64,000 nt of DNA from Streptomyces sp. DT2A-34 (lineage in GTDB: Bacteria; Actinomycetota; Actinomycetes; Streptomycetales; Streptomycetaceae): positions 2,646,001-2,710,000 of the forward strand of contig NZ_JASTWJ010000001.1 in assembly GCF_030499515.1 (NCBI RefSeq), written 5' to 3'. Below, one piece after another: positions 38,857 through 47,820 of this stretch (position 1 is its first letter; every line of letters begins with the position of its first letter). Under the pieces are notes generated by a model. The model saw only the letters and a program-made list of their open reading frames with translations, was not told the origin of the DNA and ran no database searches. The translations under genes and the position numbers were made by a program.

Positions 38857-40065
38857 TCACTCCCCGATAAGGGCGTCAACGAACGCCTCCGGCTCGAACG
38901 GCGCCAGGTCGTCGGCCCCCTCGCCCAGGCCGACCAGCTTCACCGGCACGCCCAGCTCACGCTGGACCGCGATGACGATGCCGCCCTTGGCCGTGCCGTC
39001 CAGCTTGGTGAGCACGATGCCGGTGATGTCGACGACCTCGGCGAAGACGCGGGCCTGGACCAGGCCGTTCTGCCCGGTCGTCGCGTCCAGCACGAGCAGG
39101 ATCTCGTCCAGCGGCGCGTGCTTCTCGACGACCCGCTTGACCTTGCCGAGCTCGTCCATGAGACCGGTCTTGGTGTGCAGGCGGCCGGCGGTGTCGATGA
39201 GGACGACGTCCGACCCCATCTCCTTGCCCTCCTTCACCGCGTCGAAGGCCACGGAGGCGGGGTCGCCGCCCTCCGGCCCGCGCACGGTGTAGGCGCCGAC
39301 GCGCTCGCCCCAGGTCTGGAGCTGGTCGGCGGCGGCGGCACGGAAGGTGTCGGCGGCGCCCAGGACCACGCTGCGACCGTCGGCCACGAGGACGCGGGCG
39401 AGCTTGCCGGTGGTGGTGGTCTTGCCGGTGCCGTTGACGCCGACGACCATCACGATGCCGGGCTTGCTGGTCTCCGGCTCGGTCTTGACCGTGCGGTCGA
39501 AGTCGGTGCCGACCAGCTTGAGCAGCTCCTCGCGCAGCAGGCCGCGCAGCTCCTCGGGGGTGCGGGTGCCGAGGACCTTCACGCGCTCACGCAGCCCGTC
39601 GACGAGCTCCTGGGTGGGCAGCACGCCGACGTCGGCGGTGAGCAGCGTGTCCTCGATCTCCTCCCAGGTGTCCTCGTCGAGGTGCTCGCGCGACAGGAGC
39701 GTGAGCAGCCCCTTGCCGAGGGCGTTCTGCGAGCGGGAGAGCCGGGCGCGCAAGCGGATCAGGCGGCCGGCGGTGGGCTCCGGGACCTCGATCTCGACAG
39801 GCGGGAGCTCTTCGACGACGGGGGGTTCCTCGACGGCGGTCGGGGCGCCGCCGGGAAGGTCCACCTCCTCTATGGTCCGGCGCGGTTCGTCGCGCGGTGT
39901 CTCGGCCTCGTCGCCGACGTGCGGCTCGGCCGGAGGGGCGGTGATGTCGGGGGCGGCTGGGGGCGGCGGGGGCAGCTGCTTCTTGCGTCGGCTGCCGACG
40001 ATGAGCCCGCCGAGCGCGCCGAGCACGACCACGGCGATGACTACAGCAAGGATGAGGATGTCCAT
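38857..40065 (-). CDS. ftsY: Signal recognition particle receptor FtsY
   Basis: SRP receptor GTPase, 402 residues from ATG 40065. One N-terminal membrane anchor (DILILAVVIAVVVLGALGGLIVG), an acidic Pro-rich linker, then the NG domain: GVNGTGKTTTTGKLA, DTAGRLHTKTGLMDEL, TKLDGTAKGG. Actinobacterial FtsY proteins often have such a membrane segment. It is convergent with the Prim-Pol gene and divergent from the oxidoreductase. Confidence 0.97.
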   Translation of the reverse strand: MDILILAVVIAVVVLGALGGLIVGSRRKKQLPPPPPAAPDITAPPAEPHVGDEAETPRDEPRRTIEEVDLPGGAPTAVEEPPVVEELPPVEIEVPEPTAGRLIRLRARLSRSQNALGKGLLTLLSREHLDEDTWEEIEDTLLTADVGVLPTQELVDGLRERVKVLGTRTPEELRGLLREELLKLVGTDFDRTVKTEPETSKPGIVMVVGVNGTGKTTTTGKLARVLVADGRSVVLGAADTFRAAAADQLQTWGERVGAYTVRGPEGGDPASVAFDAVKEGKEMGSDVVLIDTAGRLHTKTGLMDELGKVKRVVEKHAPLDEILLVLDATTGQNGLVQARVFAEVVDITGIVLTKLDGTAKGGIVIAVQRELGVPVKLVGLGEGADDLAPFEPEAFVDALIGE

Positions 40066-40171
40066 AACGCGTCCAGTATCGGCCATGGAATATGGGTTAC
40101 GCCGACCTGGATGTCTGACACACCGTCAGCTAACGTCCTCCCCCACACCCGCCCGGTGAAGGGGGACCCCC

Positions 40172-41143
40172 ATGCCCGTCACGGTCGTACGCTTCAACCT
40201 CGTCGAGCCCGACGCGACCCCCGCCTCGCTCGCCGCCCGCTATCGGGCGGCCCTGGAGATGGCCGCGTACGCCGACGAGCACGGCATCAGCACTGTGCAG
40301 ACCGAGGAGCACCACGGCGCCGACAACAACTGGCTCCCCTCCCCCTTCTCCTTCGCGGCCGCGGTCTTCGGCGCGACGCGCCGGATCGCGGTCACCGTCT
40401 CGGCGATCATCGGCCCGCTGCACGACCCGCTGCGGCTGGCCGAGGAGATCGCCGTACTGGACCTGCTGAGCGGCGGGCGGCTGGTGACGGTCGCCGGGAT
40501 CGGATACCGGCCCGAGGAGTACGCCCTGTTCGACGTTGACTGGAAGCGGCGCGGCAAGCTCCAGGACGAGCTCCTCGACACCCTGCTCAAGGCCTGGACC
40601 GGCGAGCCCTTCGAGTACCGGGGCCGTACGGTACGGGTCACTCCGCGCCCGTACACCGATCCGCACCCGCTGCTGCTGGTCGGCGGCTCCTCGAAGGCCG
40701 CCGCCCGCCGGGCCGCCCGGCTCGGCCTGCCGTTCTTCCCCAGCGCGCATCTGCCGGAGCTGGAGTCGTACTACAAGGAGCGGCTCGTCGAGTACGGCAC
40801 CGAGGGCTGGACGATGATGCCGGCCGCAGAGACGCCTCTGCTGCACGTGGCCGAGGATCCCGACCGGGCCTGGGCCGAGTACGGCGGGCACTTCCTGCAC
40901 GAGGCGCGGACGTACGCCTCCTGGCAGTCCGGGGACGTACGGTCCGCCGTGAAGTCGGCGGCCACGACGGTGGAGGAGCTGCGCGCCGAGGGCGTGTACC
41001 GGATCGTGACGCCGGAGGAGTGTGTGGCGCTGGGGCACGCCAACTACGTCTTGCACCCGCTGTCGGGTGGGATGCCGGTGGAGGAGGGGTGGCGGAGCCT
41101 GCGGTTGTTCGCGGCGGAGGTGCTTCCGGCGCTGGAGGGCTGA
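40172..41143 (+). CDS. LLM class flavin-dependent oxidoreductase
   Basis: 323 residues from ATG 40172 (AAGGGGG upstream). Luciferase-like monooxygenase fold: VQTEEHHGADNNWLPSPFSFAAAVFGAT, VSAIIGPLHDPLRLAEEIAVLDLLSGGRLVTVAGIGYRPEEY and LLLVGGSSKAAARRAARLG. It probably uses FMN or F420. Substrate cannot be predicted. Divergent from ftsY and followed at 53 bases by a hypothetical gene. Confidence 0.9.
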   Translation: MPVTVVRFNLVEPDATPASLAARYRAALEMAAYADEHGISTVQTEEHHGADNNWLPSPFSFAAAVFGATRRIAVTVSAIIGPLHDPLRLAEEIAVLDLLSGGRLVTVAGIGYRPEEYALFDVDWKRRGKLQDELLDTLLKAWTGEPFEYRGRTVRVTPRPYTDPHPLLLVGGSSKAAARRAARLGLPFFPSAHLPELESYYKERLVEYGTEGWTMMPAAETPLLHVAEDPDRAWAEYGGHFLHEARTYASWQSGDVRSAVKSAATTVEELRAEGVYRIVTPEECVALGHANYVLHPLSGGMPVEEGWRSLRLFAAEVLPALEG

Positions 41144-41196
41144 CCTGCGCCGATATCCGGTGGTCCCGCTGTGTCCTGGGCTGGTCCACTGGGCCC

Positions 41197-41574
41197 ATGA
41201 GTCTGTGCGTGGATGTGTTCGTGCGGGACACGAACGGCGAGTGGCAGGTCCTCGACGTCCCGGAGGGATGCAACGACTCGGCCGGGTTCGAGTCCTGGCG
41301 CGAAACGGTGTGGGGCTCGGAGACGGTGCGCTCGCTGGGTGCCCGGTTCATGCCCGTGCTGGCCGTGAGCAACTTGTTCGTCGAGGCGGACACAGTCGCC
41401 GAATTCCTGGACGAGGTCGCGCTGCTGCGCGCGAACATCGAGCTGATCGCCACCACCACGCGCCGCCCGCGAGAACTCGCCGAACACCGGAGCGGGATCG
41501 AGAGGCGGCTGGACAACATCGAAGCGACCGCCCTGCGCGCCCGGGAGATCGGGGCCGGCGTCCTCGTCTGGTGA
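41197..41574 (+). CDS. Hypothetical protein, 125 residues
   Basis: From ATG 41197 (MSLCVDVFVRDTNGEWQVLDVPEGCNDSAGFESWRETVWGSETV). Small, soluble and acidic in the first half, with a helical C-terminal half (LRANIELIATTTRRPRELAEHRSGIERRLDNIEATALRAREIG) that could form a coiled coil. No family recognised. Same strand as the oxidoreductase gene, so possibly co-transcribed. Confidence 0.7.
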   Translation: MSLCVDVFVRDTNGEWQVLDVPEGCNDSAGFESWRETVWGSETVRSLGARFMPVLAVSNLFVEADTVAEFLDEVALLRANIELIATTTRRPRELAEHRSGIERRLDNIEATALRAREIGAGVLVW

Positions 41575-41601
41575 GGCACGAGATCGGGTGACGTACGAGA
41601 A

Positions 41602-41642
41602 CCGCCGCCCCGGCTCGGGCAGTGGCCGAGCCGGGACGGCGG
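41602..41642. terminator. Bidirectional terminator before glcP end
   Basis: CCGCCG-C-CCCGGCTCGG pairs with CCGAGCCGGG-A-CGGCGG around a 7-base loop, between convergent genes: 27 bases after the 125-residue gene and about 60 bases past the glcP stop. Confidence 0.85.
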
Positions 41643-41701
41643 CGGGTTACGGGGAGAGGGGCAGCGGGGACTTGGCCCTTCTCCCCGAGTTCGGGGGCCG
41701 G

Positions 41702-43117
41702 TCAGCCCATCTCCTCCAGCTTCTTGCCCTTGGTCTCGGGCACGAACTTGAGGATGAACGGGATGGAGAGGAAGGCGAACACCGCGTACATCACGTACGT
41801 CAGCGACAGGTTCCAGTCCGACAGGTCCGGGAAGGTGATCGTGATGACCCAGTTGGCGATCCACTGGGCCGAGGCGGCCACGCCCAGGGCGGCGGCGCGG
41901 ATCTTGTTCGGGAAGACCTCACCGAGCATGACCCAGACGACCACGCCCCAGGACAGGGCGAAGAAGAGGACGAAGGCGTTGGCGGCGATCAGCGCCACAT
42001 AGCCCTGTGCGGTCGGCAGCGGGTCGTTGCCGTTCTGGAAGGAGAACGACCAGGCGGCCGCCGCGAGCGAGATGCCCATGCCTACGGAGCCGATGAGGGC
42101 GAGCGGCTTGCGGCCGATGCGGTCGACGAAGATCATCGCGATCACGGTGCCGATGATGTTGATGATCGAGGTCTCGAACGAGTAGAAGAACGAGCTCGAC
42201 GGGTCGACGCCGACGGACTGCCACAGCAGGTTCGAGTAGTAGAAGATGACGTTGATGCCGACCAGCTGCTGGAAGACGGAGAGGCCGATACCGATCCACA
42301 CGATCGGCAGCAGACCGAACCGCCCGCCCAGCAGGTCCTTGAACGTGGACTTGTGGTCGCTGCGCATGGCCTGGTCGATCTCGGCGACCCGGGCGTCCAG
42401 GTCCACGCCGCCCTCGACGTCGGCGAGGACCTTCTTCGCGTCGTCGACGCGGCCGACGCTGATCAGGTAGCGCGGGGACTCGGGGATGGCGAAGGACAGC
42501 AGACCGTAGATCACGGCGGGGACCAGCATCACGCCTAGCATCCACTGCCAGGCCTCCAGGCCCGCGACCGTCCCGCGCTCCTCGCCGTCGGCCATGTTGA
42601 GGATGGCCCAGTTGACGAGCTGGGAGACGGCGATGCCGATGACGATGGCGGCCTGCTGGAACGAGGCGAGCCTGCCGCGGTACGCGGGCGGGGCGACCTC
42701 GGCGATGTAGGCCGGGCCGATGACCGAGGCCATGCCGATGGCGATGCCGCCGAGGACACGCCAGGCGGCGAGGTCCCACGCGGCGAACGGAAGGCCTGAG
42801 CCGACGGCGCTCACGGCGAACAGCACCGCCGCGATCTGCATGACGCGGATGCGTCCGATGCGGTCGGCTATGCGGCCGGCGATAGCGGCACCGAGGGCGC
42901 TGCCGAGCAGGGCGCTGGCGGCGACGGTCCCGGTGACGCCGGAGCTGAGGTCGAACCGGGCCTGGATACCACCGTTGGCTCCGTTGATGACCGAGCTGTC
43001 GTAGCCGAAGAGGAAGCCGCCCATGGCGGCCGCCGCGGTGATGAAGACGACGTGCCCGAGGTGCTCGGGGTGAGCCGTCCTGGCTCCTGACGTCGGTGCC
43101 TGCGCTGTGCTGGTCAC
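41702..43117 (-). CDS. glcP: Glucose permease, MFS sugar porter
   Basis: Proton-coupled sugar transporter of 471 residues from GTG 43117, with AGGAG 5 bases upstream. Twelve membrane segments in two halves. Sugar-porter signatures: GFLFGYDSSVINGA (start), RIADRIGRIRVM, PAYIAEVAPPAYRGRL, PESPRYLI at the central loop, VDRIGRKPL and FVPETKGKKLEE at the end. It lies next to smc in the same place as glcP1 of S. coelicolor, the major glucose uptake system. Two palindromes upstream suggest specific control. Confidence 0.9.
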   Translation of the reverse strand: MTSTAQAPTSGARTAHPEHLGHVVFITAAAAMGGFLFGYDSSVINGANGGIQARFDLSSGVTGTVAASALLGSALGAAIAGRIADRIGRIRVMQIAAVLFAVSAVGSGLPFAAWDLAAWRVLGGIAIGMASVIGPAYIAEVAPPAYRGRLASFQQAAIVIGIAVSQLVNWAILNMADGEERGTVAGLEAWQWMLGVMLVPAVIYGLLSFAIPESPRYLISVGRVDDAKKVLADVEGGVDLDARVAEIDQAMRSDHKSTFKDLLGGRFGLLPIVWIGIGLSVFQQLVGINVIFYYSNLLWQSVGVDPSSSFFYSFETSIINIIGTVIAMIFVDRIGRKPLALIGSVGMGISLAAAAWSFSFQNGNDPLPTAQGYVALIAANAFVLFFALSWGVVVWVMLGEVFPNKIRAAALGVAASAQWIANWVITITFPDLSDWNLSLTYVMYAVFAFLSIPFILKFVPETKGKKLEEMG

Positions 43118-43206
43118 GTGTACTCCTCGGGCCACCGGCAACGCTGCCGGGTGGGGGTCAGCCGCTCCAAGTAGTGATACCTGAAGGTAAAAGGAACGTT
43201 GCAGAG

Positions 43207-43236
43207 ACTATTCCTTCAAGTTCCGAAGTCAATAGT
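43207..43236 (-). promoter_or_regulatory. Inverted repeat upstream of glcP
   Basis: ACTATT-n1-CTTC-n7-GAAG-n2-AATAGT: nested inverted repeats in an AT-richer stretch 90-120 bases before the glcP start. Candidate operator or leader hairpin. Confidence 0.55.
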
Positions 43237-43278
43237 CGAGCTGCTGTGACTTTCGAGACGTGACTAGGTGAAATGTGT

Positions 43279-43294
43279 TCACTTCTTGAAGTGA
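43279..43294 (-). promoter_or_regulatory. Palindrome TCACTTC-TT-GAAGTGA upstream of glcP
   Basis: 7-bp arms with a 2-base spacer, plus a further TTGAAGTG direct copy at 43300-43307. It sits between smc and glcP and could be a regulator-binding site for glcP. Confidence 0.55.
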
Positions 43295-43333
43295 TGGGTT
43301 TGAAGTGCTCGCGATCGGGAACGACCGGCGGCG

Positions 43334-46300
43334 TCAGCGAAGCCGCTGGCTGATGACCTTGGACACACCGTCGCCCTGCATGGAGACGCCGTACAGCGCG
43401 TCGGCGACCTCCATCGTGCGCTTCTGGTGGGTGATCACGATCAGCTGCGAGGCTTCCTGCAGCTCCTGCATGATGCGGATCAGCCGCTGCAGGTTGGTGT
43501 CGTCGAGGGCTGCCTCGACCTCGTCCATGACGTAGAACGGGCTCGGCCGTGCCTTGAAGATCGACACGAGCAGGGCGACCGCGGTGAGTGAGCGCTCACC
43601 GCCCGAGAGCAGGGACAGCCGCTTGACCTTCTTGCCGGGGGGACGGGCCTCGACGTCGACGCCCGTGGTGAGCATGTTGTCGGGATCGGTCAGAATCAGC
43701 CGTCCATCGCCACCGGGGAACAGCCGGCTGAAGACGCCCTCGAACTCCCGGGCCGTGTCCCGGTAGGCCTCGGTGAAGACCTGCTCGACGCGCTCGTCGA
43801 CCTCCTTGACGACCTGGAGCAGGTCGGCGCGGGTCTTCTTCAGGTCCTCAAGCTGCTCACTGAGGAACTTGTGCCGTTCCTCCAGCGCGGAGAACTCCTC
43901 CAGGGCGAGCGGGTTGACCTTGCCGAGCTGCTGGTAGGCGCGCTCGGCGGCCTTGAGCCGCTTCTCCTGTTCGGCCCGGACGAAGGGCTTGGGCTGGTTG
44001 CGGGGGTGCTCGGGGTCCTCGGGGAGCTGCTCGCCCTCGGCGGCCAGGGAGGGCGGTACGAGCTGGTGGGGGCCGTACTCGGAGACGAGCCCCGCCGGTT
44101 CGACGCCCAGTTCCTCCAGCGCCTTGGTCTCCAGCTGCTCGATCCGCATCCGCTTCTCGGCGCCGAGGACTTCGCCACGGTGGACGGAGTCGGTCAGCTT
44201 GTCGAGTTCGGCCTTGAGGTCGCGGCCTTCGTTCCGGGCGGCGGCCAGCTCCTGCTCACGCCGTGCCTTGGCGGCCTCGGCCGCGGTGCGCTCCTCGTCG
44301 GCGCGGGCGAGGGAGACCTCGACGTGCGCGAGGAGTTGGCGCGCACCGGAGGCGACGGCCTCGGCGACGGCCGCCTCGTTGCGCAGCCGGGCCCGCCGCT
44401 GCTCGGCACGCGCGCGTGCCTCGCGTTCGGCGCGGGCGGCCCGGTCGAGGGAGTCGGCACGTCCGGCGAGCCCCTTGACCCGTTCCTCGTGCGTACGGAC
44501 CTGGAGCCGCGCTTCCATCTCGGTCTGCCGGGCGTTGGCGCCATCAGCGGCGAGACGGTCCCGTACCGACGTGTCGGGTTCCTCCTCGACCGGCATCTCC
44601 TCGGCGACGGCGAGCCGTTCGGCCAGCTCCTCGACGTCCTGGAGGGCCTTGTCGAGCGCCTCCTGCGCCCGCGCGGCGGCGGCGACGGAGCGCTCCGCTT
44701 CGCCCGCCGCGCCCCTTGCCTGGCCTGCGAGCCGGCCGAGCTGCTGAGCCACGGCGGACTTCTCCCGGTCGGCCGCCCGGCGCCGCTCCCCCAACTCCTC
44801 GACGGACGCCGCGGATGCCTTGCGGCGCTCGGCCGCCGCCTGCTGGGCCTCGGCGAGCTCTTCGCAGCGGACGGCCAGCTCTTCCAGTTCTGCGGCGGCC
44901 TCGTCCACGGAGGCCTGTACTTCGAGAAGGCTGGGGGCGCCCGCGGAGCCGCCGTGCGCGAAGTGGGCGCCGAGGAGGTCGCCTTCGGCGGTTACGGCGG
45001 TGAGGTCGGGGTGGGCGTAGACGAGGTCCTCGGCGTCTTCGAGGGTGGGGACGACGACGATGCCGTGGAGGAGACGGCGTACGGCGGGCATGAGCTCGGA
45101 AGGGCCGCGGACGAAATCTGCCGCGAAACGCTCCGCGGGTTGTGCCGCGACAGGAAGTGCCACGTCATGTCGTCGGGCGTCTGCGGGTTCGTCGTGGCTG
45201 GGCGCGCCCCGCGGCGGAGCCGCAGATTGATGCAGCCCCGCGCCCCTGCGGGGCGCCTCCGGCGTACCCGCCAGCAGCAGCGATGCCCGGCCCCCGTCCT
45301 GCTTCCGCAGCAGCCTGATTGCATCGGCCGCCGCCGAAGCTGACGTCACCGCGATCGCGTCCGCCGCCGCCCCGAAAGCCGCCGCCAGCGGGACCTCGTA
45401 CCCCGGCGTCACCGTCAGCAGTTCCGCAGCCGGGCCCAGCAACCCCGTGAGGCGGTCCTTCGCGCCGAGCAGCGCGCCCGTGCCGTCCTTGCGGCGCAGG
45501 CCGAGCGCCAGCGCCTCGTGGCGGGCCTGGGTCGCGGCGCGCGCCCGTTCCGCCGCGGTGGCCGCCTCGCGGGCTGCGGTGAGCGCGGCCTCCGCCTCCG
45601 CGAGTTGCTGCTTCGCCGCCTCGTGCTGCTCGCCCAGTTCCGCGTCGCCGGCGTCCAGGCCGTCGACCTCGGCCTTCAGCGCCTCGTACTCCTCCTGAGC
45701 GGCGAAGGCCCGCTCCTGCGCCTCGTCCCGGGCGGCGGCCAGGCGGTCGATCTCGGCCTGGGCGGAGGCCGCACGTGAACGGGCCGCGTTGACCTGCCCG
45801 TTCAGCCGGGCCAGTCCCTCGCGGCGATCCGCGATGGCGCGGGCGACGTCCTTCAGGCGCCGTTCTTCCTGCGTGAGCTCCCGTTCCAGTTCGGCACGGT
45901 GAGCGACCGTGTCCTCCAGGGCCCGCTCGGCCGCCTCCAGGGCCGCTTCCAGCTCGGCCTCCTGCTCGCGGATGCGGGCGGCCTCGCGCTCCATGTCCTC
46001 GGGGTCACGGCCCCGGCGTTCCTCCGGCGGCGCGGACGTCGCGCTCTTCACGCGCGCGTCGGCCAGCGAGATCGTGCCGCGGACCCGCTCGGCGAGCTGG
46101 GACAGCTCGTACCAGGTCTGCTGGGCCCGCTGGAGGCGCGGCGTGAGCTGCCGTACCGCGTCCTCCAGGAGCGCCTCGCGCTGGAGCGCCTTCTTCAGCT
46201 GCTGCTCGGCGGCCTCCTTGCGCTCCTTCAGCGCGGCCTCGTCGGCGACCTCGGCCTGGAGCGCCTCACGGAGCCGCACGAGATCGTCGGCGAGGAGGCG

Positions 46301-46981
46301 GAGGCGGGCGTCGCGCAGATCCGCCTGGATGACAGCGGCCCGGCGCGCCACCGCCGCCTGGCGGCCCAGCGGCTTCAACTGCCGGCGCAGCTCGTCCGTC
46401 AGGTCCTGCACGCGCGCGAGGTTGGCCTGCATCGCGTCCAGCTTCCTGAGGGCCTTCTCCTTGCGCTTGCGGTGTTTGAGGACGCCCGCGGCCTCCTCGA
46501 TGAAGGCGCGGCGGCCCATGGGGTCGGCGTGCAGGACGGAGTCGAGCTGGCCCTGGCCGACGATGACGTGCATCTCACGGCCGATGCCGGAGTCGGACAG
46601 CAGCTCCTGGATGTCGAGCAACCGGCAGGTGTCGCCGTTGATCTGGTACTCGCTGCCGCCGTTGCGGAACATGATCCGCGTGATGGTGACCTCGGAGTAC
46701 TCGATGGGCAGCGCCCCGTCGGAGTTGTCGATGGTCAGCGACACCTCGGCGCGCCCCAGCGGCGGGCGGCCGGTGGTGCCGGCGAAGATGACGTCCTCCA
46801 TCTTGCCGCCGCGCAGCGACTTGGCGCCCTGCTCACCCATGACCCAGCTGAGCGCGTCCACCACATTGGACTTGCCCGAGCCGTTCGGACCCACGACGCA
46901 CGTGATTCCCGGCTCGAACCGGAGCGTGGTCGCCGAGGCGAACGACTTGAACCCGCGGAGGGTCAGGGCCTTGAGGTGCAC
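43334..46981 (-). CDS. smc: Chromosome segregation protein SMC with insertion in the hinge
   Basis: Condensin-like ATPase that organises and segregates chromosomes. 1,215 residues from GTG 46981, about 30 more than I recall for S. coelicolor SMC. Walker A GPNGSGKSN at 31-39, long coiled coils, a hinge at about 500-660, the signature LSGGERSLTAVALL and Walker B FYVMDEVEAALDD near the end. At residues about 574-596 the hinge carries PRRGAGLHQSAAPPRG and neighbours. This stretch is the in-frame translation of an interspersed repeat (45194-45260). It is not part of the SMC fold and probably forms a surface loop. Confidence 0.95.
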   Translation of the reverse strand: MHLKALTLRGFKSFASATTLRFEPGITCVVGPNGSGKSNVVDALSWVMGEQGAKSLRGGKMEDVIFAGTTGRPPLGRAEVSLTIDNSDGALPIEYSEVTITRIMFRNGGSEYQINGDTCRLLDIQELLSDSGIGREMHVIVGQGQLDSVLHADPMGRRAFIEEAAGVLKHRKRKEKALRKLDAMQANLARVQDLTDELRRQLKPLGRQAAVARRAAVIQADLRDARLRLLADDLVRLREALQAEVADEAALKERKEAAEQQLKKALQREALLEDAVRQLTPRLQRAQQTWYELSQLAERVRGTISLADARVKSATSAPPEERRGRDPEDMEREAARIREQEAELEAALEAAERALEDTVAHRAELERELTQEERRLKDVARAIADRREGLARLNGQVNAARSRAASAQAEIDRLAAARDEAQERAFAAQEEYEALKAEVDGLDAGDAELGEQHEAAKQQLAEAEAALTAAREAATAAERARAATQARHEALALGLRRKDGTGALLGAKDRLTGLLGPAAELLTVTPGYEVPLAAAFGAAADAIAVTSASAAADAIRLLRKQDGGRASLLLAGTPEAPRRGAGLHQSAAPPRGAPSHDEPADARRHDVALPVAAQPAERFAADFVRGPSELMPAVRRLLHGIVVVPTLEDAEDLVYAHPDLTAVTAEGDLLGAHFAHGGSAGAPSLLEVQASVDEAAAELEELAVRCEELAEAQQAAAERRKASAASVEELGERRRAADREKSAVAQQLGRLAGQARGAAGEAERSVAAAARAQEALDKALQDVEELAERLAVAEEMPVEEEPDTSVRDRLAADGANARQTEMEARLQVRTHEERVKGLAGRADSLDRAARAEREARARAEQRRARLRNEAAVAEAVASGARQLLAHVEVSLARADEERTAAEAAKARREQELAAARNEGRDLKAELDKLTDSVHRGEVLGAEKRMRIEQLETKALEELGVEPAGLVSEYGPHQLVPPSLAAEGEQLPEDPEHPRNQPKPFVRAEQEKRLKAAERAYQQLGKVNPLALEEFSALEERHKFLSEQLEDLKKTRADLLQVVKEVDERVEQVFTEAYRDTAREFEGVFSRLFPGGDGRLILTDPDNMLTTGVDVEARPPGKKVKRLSLLSGGERSLTAVALLVSIFKARPSPFYVMDEVEAALDDTNLQRLIRIMQELQEASQLIVITHQKRTMEVADALYGVSMQGDGVSKVISQRLR
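45194..45260. repeat. Streptomyces interspersed repeat inserted in smc (copy 1)
   Basis: About 67 bases matching a copy at 55016-55085: GTGGCTGG(G/T)CGCGCCC, CGCGGCGG, AGCCGCA, then CAGCCCCGCGCCCCT. The element is normally seen in Streptomyces intergenic DNA. Here it lies inside the smc hinge coding sequence, without a frameshift or stop. Confidence 0.85.
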
Positions 46982-47110
46982 GCCGCTGGACTCTACCTTC
47001 CGCCCGGATGTCACTCCATGAACCAACGGTTTCACCGATGAACGTGCAGGGCACACCAGACGTTAAAGAGGGTGAAAGGATGCGCGGGCAGTAAAGCCGG
47101 GGGCAAGAAG

Positions 47111-47132
47111 AAGGGACGCCGAAGCGTCCCTT
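47111..47132 (-). terminator. Intrinsic terminator upstream of smc
   Basis: AAGGGACGC and GCGTCCCTT form a perfect 9-bp stem with a 4-base loop. On the minus strand it is followed by CTTCTTCTTG. It ends the transcript of the 67-residue gene, 130 bases before smc. Confidence 0.85.
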
Positions 47133-47233
47133 GCAACTTCTGACGGCTGGCGGGCCAGTCGCCTGACAACTACTTAGCGGTTGGATACGGGCCGCCCAAC
47201 CACTGCTTGTGCTGTTGTGGAGCGGTGCAGTGA

Positions 47234-47437
47234 TCAGGTGAGCGCAGGCTCCGCCTGGTGTGCGTCGATGCTCTCCATGATCCTGTCGTGAGAAGCGGCA
47301 GCCTGCAGAGCGTCGTTCTCCGCCTGGATTCGTCCGAGTTCGGATTCCAGATCCTGGACACGCTGCTGGAGCCGTCGCATCTCGGCGAGGAGTCGAGGGT
47401 CGGAGCCGCCGACGTAACCGAGAAGCGCCTTTGCCAT
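47234..47437 (-). CDS. Small coiled-coil protein, 67 residues
   Basis: MAKALLGYVGGSDPRLLAEMRRLQQRVQDLESELGRIQAEND. The middle 30 residues have a clear heptad pattern, so it should form a coiled coil. A good ribosome binding site (GTGGAGGACC) precedes the ATG at 47437. It lies just upstream of smc but is separated from it by a terminator. Conserved in Streptomyces to my memory. Function unknown. Confidence 0.8.
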   Translation of the reverse strand: MAKALLGYVGGSDPRLLAEMRRLQQRVQDLESELGRIQAENDALQAAASHDRIMESIDAHQAEPALT

Positions 47438-47820
47438 GATGGATGGTCCTCCACACTGAGTGACCGACCGATGCGGTGTGGGTCGTGAGGGATTCGCACC
47501 CGCGGTTGCTTGGCAGGCCTGGAGTTGTGCTGCCGTTCAGCCACGCCAAACAGCTCAGGTGCGCGGGGCTTTCAGCGTCTCACCAAAAAGTTTGACGGTC
47601 AACACGATCACGCCCCGTATTGGGGGGCAAACCCGGGGGCACACGGCCGAATGGCGGCTGCGCGGCGACTCCTGCGGGCCCCTGGGGGCGTGGCGATCAT
47701 CCTTACGTCCGGAGCCTGCCACTGCAAGCGGTTCTTGGCAACCACCTGCTTCTTTCCACTCGGGGCAGTTGCCGGGGGCACGTCCTTCCGCTTGCACCAG
47801 GGCCGTTTTACAGATCCGGC
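47438..47820. other. Gene-free stretch with tRNA-like sequence
   Basis: Between acyP and the 67-residue gene (both minus strand). Bases 47476-47548 contain a degenerate tRNA-like sequence (listed separately); the rest (47550-47820) shows no gene or clear hairpin. Confidence 0.5.
47476..47548 (-). other. Degenerate tRNA-like element (possible pseudo-tRNA)
   Basis: On the minus strand: a D-arm-like GGCTGAACGGCAGCAC, then CTGCCAA, which could be an anticodon loop (GCC), and a T-arm-like GGGTGCGAATCCC. However, the anticodon stem does not pair, the T-stem is mismatched and the acceptor stem pairs only imperfectly. It is therefore at best a decayed tRNA. It lies about 40 bases upstream of the 67-residue gene. 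Confidence 0.35.

Noticed and set aside
47476..47548. A functional tRNA
   Set aside because: Anticodon and T stems do not pair properly and no CCA end is present, so only a degenerate tRNA-like element is reported.
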